Source: Prolixibacteraceae bacterium (lineage in GTDB: Bacteria > Bacteroidota > Bacteroidia > Bacteroidales > Prolixibacteraceae). Taken from it: a stretch of 29,205 nt of DNA. Location of the stretch: positions 1 to 29,205 of the forward strand of contig JAEUSS010000226.1 of the NCBI GenBank assembly GCA_016788685.1. The letters are read 5' to 3'. This document shows, in pieces, positions 7,946 through 14,317 of the stretch (the stretch's first letter is position 1; each line of letters begins with the position of its first letter). The position numbers and the translations under genes were made by a program. The notes beneath the pieces are model-generated. The model saw only the letters and a program-made list of their open reading frames with translations. It was not told the origin of the DNA and did no database searches.

Positions 7946-10051
7946 ATGAAAAAAATACTTCTTACGCTCATCGCATTCCCGTTGTTTTTCGCTTTTCAGG
8001 CAACAGCACAGGAGCCCGGAGACAGCGTTATTGTCGTAAAAGGCCAGGTAAGCGATTATACCATTACCCTAAAGAAAAAAAAATTCCGCACCGGACAGGT
8101 TACCGGCCCTGACGGAAAACCACTGGAAGGTGCAACAGTCATGTTTCAGTACAGCCCGGTGCACGACAATACGGACACCGGCGGCAGGTACAAAATCGTC
8201 GACGGAGGCCACGACTCGGTAATGGTTGTGTATTATCCCGGAATGAAAATGGGCCACGTAAATGTCAAACAACGGGGAAGTCAGGTTGATGTCCAACTGA
8301 ATGCGGAAGAAACAGCTCCTGTAAAAAAAGAGAAGGCACGTTCAACCGAATGGTTCGATCCGTTGAACGATCAACCCAAAACCTTCTGCAATCCGGTTAA
8401 CATCAGCTATAATTTCGAGCCCTACAACAACAATGTAAAAGCGAATGGCTCGTTCCGATCATCGGCCGACCCGATGCTGGTAAATTACAAAGGCGAATAC
8501 TTTCTGTTTTCGACCAACCAGGGCGGCTTTCATTATTCGAAGGACCTGAGCCATTGGGAGTTTGTATATGCCAGTTTCCAGCGCACCCCAACCGATGACG
8601 ACCAATGCGCCCCGGCTGCGTTTGCAAATGGCGACACCCTGTTCTACACCGGATCAACCTACCGCGGATTACCAATTTGGTACAGTACCGACCCGAAAAG
8701 CGGACGCTTCAAACGCAAAACCGAATCGGTTGCGCTGCCGTTCTGGGACCCGGCATTTTTCCTCGACGATGACAAACGGTTATACATGTATTACGGATCA
8801 AGCAACGAATTTCCACTGAAAGCCGTTGAACTGAACCGCAGCAACTTTTACCCGAAAAGTAAAATTACCGATGTGATGATGCTGAAACCGGAGCTTCACG
8901 GATGGGAACGTTTCGGCATGAACAATGACGACACAACAACGCTGGCTCCTTTTACCGAAGGTGCTTTTGTGAATAAACACAAGGGGAAATACTACTTTCA
9001 GTACGGAGCACCCGGCACCGAATTTAAAGTATATGCCGACGGCGTTTACGTTTCCGACAGCCCCCTGGGCCCGTTTACCTACCAAAAACACAACCCCGTG
9101 TCGTACAAACCCGGTGGTTTTGTGCAGGGCGCCGGCCATGGCGGGACCTTTCAGGATAACTACGGAAACTACTGGCACGTGGCAACCTGCATGGTATCGC
9201 TCAAATATAAGTTTGAACGGCGCATTGGCATTTACCCGGCTGGTTTTGATCAAGACGGCACCATGTACGCCACCACCGGTTTCGGCGATTACCCTTGCCT
9301 GAACCCGACAAAGACTACCGATCACCGCAGCGGAACGTTCTCCGGATGGATGCTGCTGTCGTACCAAAAGCCCGTCACGGTTTCCTCTGCCGATGGCCAC
9401 CTGATTGGCCAAAATGCTTCGGACGAAAACATGCGAACCTACTGGGCAGCACAAACCGGAAATCCGGGCGAATGGCTGCAAATGGATCTGGGCGAGGTAA
9501 AAGAAGTCCGCGCTCTGCAAATCAACTACTACGATCACAACGCCTTGCAGCACAACAAAGCCATGGATTTGTACCACCAGTATCGCATCTACCAATCGGT
9601 TGACGGCCAAAACTGGACACTGCTGGTGGATAAAAGTGACAACGACCGCGATGTTCCGCACGATTACGTGGAGCTGAAAAAGCCAGTCAATACCCGTTTC
9701 CTGAAAATCGAAAACATCCACATGCCAACCGGCTCGTTTGCCATCAGCGACTTCCGCGTATTTGGGTTAGCCAAAGGTGAAAGACCGGCGCAAGTCAGCA
9801 ATTTTAAGGTGAGCCGGGCAGCTGCGGACACGCGTAACGCCATGATAAGCTGGAGCCCTTCCAAAAGAGCCTATGGCTACAACATCTGGTATGGTGTATC
9901 GCCCGGTAAACTTTACAACTGCATCACCGTGAACGGAGAAACCAACTACAATTTCCGCGGAATGGATAAAGGCACAACTTACTATTTTGCCATTGAAGCG
10001 TTGGGCGAAAGCGGAGTTTCGATGAGGGGAAAAGAGGTGGAGGTGGAATAA
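7946..10051 (+). CDS. GH43-like five-bladed propeller enzyme with N-terminal CarboxypepD_reg-like, F5/8 type C and FnIII domains
   Basis: A 701-residue protein with a signal peptide ending TAQ at about residue 22. Residues about 48-119 read as a carboxypeptidase regulatory-like beta-sandwich (GQVTGPDGKPLEGATVMF, TDTGGRYKI). Residues about 147-455 are a GH43-type beta-propeller, and all three expected acidic residues can be placed: Asp175 (SADPMLV), Asp268 (WDPAFFLDDDKRLYMYYG) and Glu338 (TEGAFVNKHKGKYYFQYG). Residues about 476-608 are an F5/8 type C (discoidin/CBM32-like) domain (WLQMDLGEVKEVRALQINYY, YRIYQSVDGQNWTLL, ISDFRVFG). Residues 613-700 are FnIII-like. GH43 enzymes usually act on arabinosyl, xylosyl or galactosyl linkages, so its job in a beta-1,2-glucan locus is unclear; it may trim substituents or have a new specificity. 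Enzyme fold sure, substrate unknown. Confidence 0.87.
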   Translation: MKKILLTLIAFPLFFAFQATAQEPGDSVIVVKGQVSDYTITLKKKKFRTGQVTGPDGKPLEGATVMFQYSPVHDNTDTGGRYKIVDGGHDSVMVVYYPGMKMGHVNVKQRGSQVDVQLNAEETAPVKKEKARSTEWFDPLNDQPKTFCNPVNISYNFEPYNNNVKANGSFRSSADPMLVNYKGEYFLFSTNQGGFHYSKDLSHWEFVYASFQRTPTDDDQCAPAAFANGDTLFYTGSTYRGLPIWYSTDPKSGRFKRKTESVALPFWDPAFFLDDDKRLYMYYGSSNEFPLKAVELNRSNFYPKSKITDVMMLKPELHGWERFGMNNDDTTTLAPFTEGAFVNKHKGKYYFQYGAPGTEFKVYADGVYVSDSPLGPFTYQKHNPVSYKPGGFVQGAGHGGTFQDNYGNYWHVATCMVSLKYKFERRIGIYPAGFDQDGTMYATTGFGDYPCLNPTKTTDHRSGTFSGWMLLSYQKPVTVSSADGHLIGQNASDENMRTYWAAQTGNPGEWLQMDLGEVKEVRALQINYYDHNALQHNKAMDLYHQYRIYQSVDGQNWTLLVDKSDNDRDVPHDYVELKKPVNTRFLKIENIHMPTGSFAISDFRVFGLAKGERPAQVSNFKVSRAAADTRNAMISWSPSKRAYGYNIWYGVSPGKLYNCITVNGETNYNFRGMDKGTTYYFAIEALGESGVSMRGKEVEVE

Positions 10052-10258
10052 GATTGATTGGCCCATGTCCGTTCACTAAAGTGAACGGCAAAGGATAACA
10101 GCCCTGATATAATGGTGCGAATCTTCAATGAGATAATATCCTTGGCCGTTTGCGATAGCTGACGGGCACCGATCCAAATGAGAGAAGCCATCCCGTTTTC
10201 GGAATGGCTTCTCACTTTCAATAAATCCTGTAATTTCAAATCACCCTATACCAAACTC
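10052..10258. other. Convergent intergenic region with two hairpins
   Basis: This 207-bp gap separates the end of the PUL (+) from the end of the DUF4097 operon (-). It holds a perfect 8-bp stem with TAAA loop (10069-10088, CCGTTCAC/GTGAACGG) and a longer terminator-like hairpin (10182-10213). I see no coding potential in it. Confidence 0.7.
10182..10213. terminator. Bidirectional hairpin terminator between convergent genes
   Basis: GAGAAGCCAT (10182-10191) pairs with ATGGCTTCTC (10204-10213); after one mismatch, CCG/CGG closes a TTTT loop. The T tracts on both sides are weak, but the position between convergent genes fits a shared terminator. Confidence 0.7.
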
Positions 10259-10921
10259 TCAGTTTACTTGTTTCGATTTCCGGAGGTAGATGTTGCCGCT
10301 CACGGTTTTCAGGTCCACGGGCAAAGTTCCGCCGTTGAGCGATAAATCGCGTTTGGTGACCACCCAGTTCATTTCTTTCGAAGGTTTGTGGTCGAAGTTT
10401 ACATCCGAATACACATCGCCCGTAATGGTTTCGAGGCGAATGAGGGCTTTGGCCGCAGCCGGAATGGTGTAGTCGATAAAACCACCGACCGAATTGACCG
10501 ACATTTTTCCCTGAGCGCCCAGCAGTACCACCTGCCCGGAGATGGTCTTGAGACTGAATTCGAGGTTCGCCGGAACTTTCAGTTTGTAAACGATTTCCTG
10601 GTCGAAATTGCAGTTGTTTTTGGTTCCTTTCACTTTGCCGATTCCGTCAAAATCAATTTTTTCAGTCAACCCAACCCTTCCGGAGTATTCGCCGACGGTG
10701 AGTGAGTAATAATCGTTAAGGCGGTTTTCGTCGATGTTGACAGTTACTTCCAGTTCGACGGTATTTTTATTCCAGGCTTCCACGCGAATGGTGTCGGCAA
10801 AGTCGAATTTCATGGTCAGGCTTTTACCCTGAATGTCGAGCTTTTTGGTAATTACCTTTTGCGAAAAAGACACGACGATTGCAGCCACCATCAGGATGGC
10901 GGTTAAAATATACTTTTTCAT
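10259..10921 (-). CDS. Exported DUF4097-like (beta-helix/adhesin-like) protein, second copy
   Basis: A 220-residue protein with a signal peptide (MKKYILTAILMVAAIVVSFSQ). The body is made of short beta-strand units such as LKTISGQVVLLGAQG, VNSVGGFIDYTI, LETITGDVYSDVNF and LKTVSGNIYLRK, the pattern of the DUF4097/DUF2807-like family, thought to form right-handed beta-helices outside the cytoplasm. No enzyme motif is visible. Only 12 bp separate it from the upstream DUF4097 gene, with which it shares the C-terminal motif SGNIYLRK. It is the last gene of a sigma/anti-sigma operon, so it is probably under that sigma factor's control or takes part in its signalling. Molecular function unknown. Confidence 0.8.
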   Translation of the reverse strand: MKKYILTAILMVAAIVVSFSQKVITKKLDIQGKSLTMKFDFADTIRVEAWNKNTVELEVTVNIDENRLNDYYSLTVGEYSGRVGLTEKIDFDGIGKVKGTKNNCNFDQEIVYKLKVPANLEFSLKTISGQVVLLGAQGKMSVNSVGGFIDYTIPAAAKALIRLETITGDVYSDVNFDHKPSKEMNWVVTKRDLSLNGGTLPVDLKTVSGNIYLRKSKQVN

Positions 10922-10933
10922 GGCCGGAAGGAT

Positions 10934-11731
10934 TTAGCGTTTGCGCAGGTAGATGTTTCCTGAAATGCTTTTGAGGAAGACTTTCTGACCACCGCCATTC
11001 AGGGTGTAAGAGTTTGCATTCTGCATCTTAACCATATCCATCCCGAAACCGCGTTTATCTTTTTCTGTTCCTGAAGACGTGTTTTTCAGGTCGAGGCTGT
11101 TGTACACGTTCCCGTTGATGCTGCTGATGTCGATGTTTGCCTTTTCCGAAGCAGGCAGCGCGATGTCGATCAGACCACTGACTGAGGCCAGCGAAGTGGG
11201 TTCGCTCTGGCTGATTTTATCGAAAACAATCTCGATATCTCCGCTGATGGAATTGACCGTAAACGGGCCCGACGACCTGGTGATTTTCACATTTGCGTTG
11301 AGCGTTTTCACCTCCAGGCTCCCGGTAAACGAATCGACAACCACATCGTCTTTGGCAAAGGGGCTGCCGTAGTCGAGGCTCACTGCCATTCCGGACGGAA
11401 CAAGGATCTTGAATTTGTAGTCGCGCACCTGGCGGGTGGCACCCTGAATCCTGACGATTCCGTTTTCTTCGTTCACGTTAATGCCCAGTTCGGTGTTGTC
11501 TTCGGCGGCTCCCAGGAGTTTCAGCCCGTCGGCACGTTCAGGCCGGTCGACATTAAAATCCGACTCAATCACAATGGCGTTTCCGTTAGAATTCTGCAGC
11601 GAGACTTCGCCAAGCAGGTTAGTAATTTCAACCTTGTTTTTCACTTTGGGCGTGTACTCAAACTTTTTGGTCTGACCCATCAGTAAAACAGGAAAAACAA
11701 GCGCAGTAAATATGATAGCAATACGTTTCAT
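10934..11731 (-). CDS. Exported DUF4097-like (beta-helix/adhesin-like) protein, first copy
   Basis: A 265-residue protein with a signal peptide (MKRIAIIFTALVFPVLLMGQ). Repeated beta units are visible: VEITNLLGEVSLQNSNG, VDSFTGSLEVKTLNANVKI, VNSISGDIEIVFDKI, LASVSGLIDIAL, ISSINGNVYNSLDL and LKSISGNIYLRKR. The recurring xSxxGxIx(I/L) pattern is typical of DUF4097 proteins. It lies 82 bp downstream of the anti-sigma factor gene and 12 bp upstream of its paralogue, making a four-gene - strand unit. Proteins of this type are often found beside ECF sigma/anti-sigma pairs in Bacteroidota, but their role is not established. An envelope-stress or surface role is an inference. Confidence 0.82.
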   Translation of the reverse strand: MKRIAIIFTALVFPVLLMGQTKKFEYTPKVKNKVEITNLLGEVSLQNSNGNAIVIESDFNVDRPERADGLKLLGAAEDNTELGINVNEENGIVRIQGATRQVRDYKFKILVPSGMAVSLDYGSPFAKDDVVVDSFTGSLEVKTLNANVKITRSSGPFTVNSISGDIEIVFDKISQSEPTSLASVSGLIDIALPASEKANIDISSINGNVYNSLDLKNTSSGTEKDKRGFGMDMVKMQNANSYTLNGGGQKVFLKSISGNIYLRKR

Positions 11732-11813
11732 GACTTTTAATTTTTAAGATTTTAAAATTGATTCATCGGGTTTGCGAATCGCGCCGGCTGCTTCATCGGT
11801 TCCCGACTACTTT

Positions 11814-12587
11814 TTATATGATTATTTTCATCATATCCTTGGCAAAAGCTTTCACACTTTCATCGGTTTGTTCATTATTGGTAACCGATTCAATCTGGGG
11901 TTTTGCTTCCCTCACGCCTTTTTCGGTCAGCACCTGGATGAGTGAGATTTGCAGCAGCGGGTTTTCCTGAACGGCCAGCGACTTAATCAGTTCCTTTTTC
12001 ACCAGGGCATTCTTGTCCATCATTCCTGAAAGAGCTGTGATAGCGGCCAGGCGGACGTTGGTATTTTGATCGCTGTTCATGGTATACACCAGGGCCCCGA
12101 TCAGGTCATCGCTTACATTTCCGCTGTTACTGATGCTGTAAACCGCGTCAATCTTTTGCGGCCCGGTATAATCGCGCAGGCTGGCCAGCAGCACCTGCTG
12201 TTTCTGTGCCGAAAGTTCGGAAGTGAGTTGGCTTTGTATCCGTTCGCTTTCTCCTGAACCGATGCGGTAACCGATCCAGTATGTTCCGAACGACAACACA
12301 AGCACGGCGGCAACCTTGGTCCAGACGGGGAGCACGCGGATTTTCTTCACACCCGGAGTGCTAAGTTCAGCCAGCCGTTCTGCAAATTCTTCTTTCATTC
12401 CTTCGGGGACTTCGGGATCGGGGAACGAGCCCATGAAAGAAAGAAATGAGCTCATTTCATCGTGGAGCGCCCTGCACGATCCGCAGTTTTGCAGGTGATG
12501 CCTGATGGCGCCCGATGTTGTTTCATCCAATTTCCTGTCGATGTATTCAGGAAGATTTATTTTTACCGCTTCACAGTCCATAATCAT
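11814..12587 (-). CDS. Zinc-finger anti-sigma factor with one TM helix and HEAT-like repeats
   Basis: A 257-residue protein. The N-terminal cytoplasmic part has the zinc-binding anti-sigma (ZAS) motif His31-x3-Cys35-x2-Cys38 in RHHLQNCGSC. One hydrophobic segment (about 88-107, VWTKVAAVLVLSFGTYWIGY) is a probable membrane anchor. The rest (about 130-257) is helical with HEAT-like units (NVRLAAITALSGMMDKNALVKKELIKSL, PLLQISLIQVL) and would be periplasmic. The start codon overlaps the sigma-factor stop as ATGA, giving translational coupling at near-equal amounts, as expected for a sigma/anti-sigma pair. It should hold the ECF sigma factor inactive at the membrane until a signal reaches the HEAT-like domain. 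An alternative start two codons further in is possible. Confidence 0.88.
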   Translation of the reverse strand: MIMDCEAVKINLPEYIDRKLDETTSGAIRHHLQNCGSCRALHDEMSSFLSFMGSFPDPEVPEGMKEEFAERLAELSTPGVKKIRVLPVWTKVAAVLVLSFGTYWIGYRIGSGESERIQSQLTSELSAQKQQVLLASLRDYTGPQKIDAVYSISNSGNVSDDLIGALVYTMNSDQNTNVRLAAITALSGMMDKNALVKKELIKSLAVQENPLLQISLIQVLTEKGVREAKPQIESVTNNEQTDESVKAFAKDMMKIII

Positions 12588-13135
12588 TCCATTATTATTT
12601 GGGTATAAATCTCTTTCAGTTTCTGTAGGGCGCGAAAGGTTTTCACTTTCACAGCATTTTCGTTCGACGCGATGGTTTCGGCAATTTCCCGGTATGAGAA
12701 ACCCTGAAACCGGCTCAGTTCAATCAGTTCGCGATAACCGGGCGGAAGTTTGGCCATGGCTTCGAGCAGAAAGTCGAACGATTCGCGGGCTTCCATTTCC
12801 CTGACCGCATCGGCCTGATCGCGTGCAGCAATTTCCGGTTCATCGTTCAGGTCGTAGAACTTGCGTGCTCCCCGGAAATAGTCGACCATGATGTTTCGTG
12901 CAATGTGGAAAAGCCAGTAGGCAAACACCCGGTCTTCTTTCCAACTCTGGCAGTACCTGATCACTTTCATGAACACATTCTGGGTCAGGTCGCGGCTGGC
13001 GTCGGTATCGCGTGTCATGCGGACAAAGTACCCGTACACCTTTGGGTGATACCTGTCGTAAAGTACAGCGGCAGCCTTGTTATCGCCCTGCGCCAGGTTC
13101 TTCATCAATTGTTCATCGCTTAACCGTTCAGTCAT
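12584..13135 (-). CDS. ECF-type RNA polymerase sigma factor
   Basis: A 183-residue sigma-70 family protein with only regions 2 and 4. Region 2 spans about residues 20-90 (LYDRYHPKVYGYFVRMTRDTDASRDLTQNVFMKVI, WLFHIARNIMVDYFR). Region 4 spans about 128-178 (LPPGYRELIELSRFQGFSYREIAETIASNENAVKVKTFRALQKLKE), including the helix-turn-helix. It directs RNA polymerase to a small stress or envelope regulon and is presumably autoregulated. It is first in a - strand operon with its anti-sigma factor (4-bp overlap) and two DUF4097 genes. There is no SusC/FecA-type transducer beside it, so it does not look like a TonB-dependent trans-envelope system. Confidence 0.93.
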   Translation of the reverse strand: MTERLSDEQLMKNLAQGDNKAAAVLYDRYHPKVYGYFVRMTRDTDASRDLTQNVFMKVIRYCQSWKEDRVFAYWLFHIARNIMVDYFRGARKFYDLNDEPEIAARDQADAVREMEARESFDFLLEAMAKLPPGYRELIELSRFQGFSYREIAETIASNENAVKVKTFRALQKLKEIYTQIIME

Positions 13136-13321
13136 GTTAAATCCGGAATCTGTTTGCTTTAAAATTGCTTATCTGAAAACAATACCATCGGAACAGGCAA
13201 TTGGTTACCCGACCGATAAAATATTTTTTAAATTTTGATGATTTGCCCCTTCGATACGTCTTGGGCGACTCTATGAGCAGCGGTTCTTGACTGGAATACC
13301 CGGAAGGGAGCGCTCCGGATT
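13136..13321. other. Intergenic region upstream of sigma operon
   Basis: This AT-rich 186-bp gap contains the promoter region of the sigma operon (transcribed leftwards) and the end of the acetyltransferase gene. I found no clear TAnnTTTG box for the - strand, which would be consistent with a promoter read by the ECF factor itself. No small gene is evident. Confidence 0.4.
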
Positions 13322-13816
13322 TTATTTCTCCCGTTTATACAGCGGCAAACCGGCCAGGCGGGCAATGGTTTCGGCAGCCTGATCGCCTTCGGGGCTGAAG
13401 GCCCAAACGAATGCCGCTTTCAGCGGGTGTTTTTTCCGAATATCTTCGAGGGCGGTTAAGATGAGCTTTTTGACGATCCCTTTCCGGCGGTATTCATCCA
13501 GAACCAACGCGGAGCAAAAGTATATGGCTTCGTAGGTTTGGTGCAGCGGGGTGAGTTCGTAGAGCTGCTTTTCGGTAATTTTTCCCTCCACGAAGCGCAG
13601 CATCAGTTCCAGAGTAGTCGGAATTAACAAAACCCATGCGCAGGGGCCGTTTTCATCGCGGTATTCCGAAATGGCAGCCCGATGTATCACCTGCAAACGT
13701 TCCAGCACTTCCGGATTCACATCCAATTGGCTGGGATCGCTTTTTACAGCAAACACTTCGTCGGCCAGTTTAACTAATCGCTCGTAATTGCTTAAAGGAA
13801 TATTGTTATCGTTCAT
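13322..13816 (-). CDS. GNAT-family N-acetyltransferase
   Basis: I take the start at 13816 (MNDNNIPLSNYERL, 164 residues). The open frame reaches back to 13939, but that extension has unlikely composition and would run into the divergent gene starting at 13906. The centre carries a GNAT motif A, YFCSALVLDEYRRKGIVKKLILTALEDI (R-x-x-G-x-x type acetyl-CoA pyrophosphate loop), followed by a strand-helix stretch AAFVWAFSPEGDQAAETIARLAG. No signal peptide, so cytoplasmic. It would move an acetyl group from acetyl-CoA to an amine of unknown nature. It stands alone between the sigma operon and a divergent small membrane protein gene. Confidence 0.75.
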   Translation of the reverse strand: MNDNNIPLSNYERLVKLADEVFAVKSDPSQLDVNPEVLERLQVIHRAAISEYRDENGPCAWVLLIPTTLELMLRFVEGKITEKQLYELTPLHQTYEAIYFCSALVLDEYRRKGIVKKLILTALEDIRKKHPLKAAFVWAFSPEGDQAAETIARLAGLPLYKREK

Positions 13817-13905
13817 ACAGGTAAAAATACAGCGCCGTTTGTAAAATGCAAAATAAATGGTAGTTTCAATTTCAGAAAAAAAAGAAAACAATTCCACATC
13901 AGCAC

Positions 13906-14142
13906 ATGGCAAAAAAGAAATCAACGCGCGGCACAACAAGCAAAAAAAGTAACAAATCCCGATTTGCCTTATGGGTTATCGTTCTGGGAGTGATCATGTT
14001 CCTCACCGGTGCGGGTATTTTTGCATACCAGGGAGCCCCGCTCCATCCGATCATCAGCAAAATAGGCACTTGGTCGTTTATCCTGTGGTTACCCACGGTT
14101 TTACTGGGTTTAATTCTGCGGTTTATCTACCGGAATTCCTAG
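13906..14142 (+). CDS. Small basic membrane protein with two TM helices, unknown function
   Basis: A 78-residue protein. The first 19 residues are very basic (MAKKKSTRGTTSKKSNKSR), followed by two hydrophobic helices (ALWVIVLGVIMFLTGAGIFAY and GTWSFILWLPTVLLGLILRFIY) joined by a short loop. The positive N-terminus and the C-terminal RNS tail predict both ends in the cytoplasm. I do not recognise a family. It is divergent from the GNAT gene (89-bp shared upstream region) and is followed by two strong hairpins. Likely a real gene because of its clear membrane-protein pattern and good start context, but function unknown. Confidence 0.65.
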   Translation: MAKKKSTRGTTSKKSNKSRFALWVIVLGVIMFLTGAGIFAYQGAPLHPIISKIGTWSFILWLPTVLLGLILRFIYRNS

Positions 14143-14214
14143 TATATACCGGATGTACATTCCCCTCAGCCGACTCAGAAATACCGGTATAGGTTTGCAG
14201 CAGACTGAGCCCGT

Positions 14215-14258
14215 AATAAGAAATCCGTCCCAATTAGCTTTGAGACGGATTTCTTATT
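14215..14258. terminator. Long perfect hairpin between convergent genes
   Basis: A 15-bp perfect inverted repeat (AATAAGAAATCCGTC 14215-14229, complement 14244-14258) with a 14-nt loop, 72 bp after the small membrane protein gene. The A/T-rich outer arms can supply a U-rich 3' side on either strand, so it may serve both convergent transcripts. Confidence 0.7.
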
Positions 14259-14260
14259 TA

Positions 14261-14296
14261 CTGAGCGGGTGATTTCGAGTCACCTGCTCAGTTTTT
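14261..14296 (+). terminator. Second hairpin terminator with T run
   Basis: CTGAGC-G-GGTGA (14261-14272) pairs with TCACC-T-GCTCAG (14280-14291), with one mismatch and a 7-nt loop, followed directly by five T (14292-14296). It stands 2 bp after the preceding hairpin, forming a tandem terminator for the + strand. Confidence 0.75.
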
Positions 14297-14317
14297 ATCG
14301 GAATGAAATTTCTGCTT

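Noticed and set aside
8798..9721. Long - strand open frame (307 codons) opposite the GH43-like gene
   Set aside because: It lies wholly inside a well-supported GH43-like gene, has no recognisable domain, and its existence follows from the codon use of the + strand gene.
13838..13868. TTTG-N19-TAGTTTCA as promoter of the small membrane protein
   Set aside because: The spacing fits the Bacteroidota consensus, but the -7 box misses the two last positions; too weak to list as a feature.
13817..13939. N-terminal extension of the GNAT gene to 13939
   Set aside because: The added residues (Cys/Phe-rich, no GNAT content) overlap the divergent gene at 13906 and include the probable promoter region; Met at 13816 is a better start.
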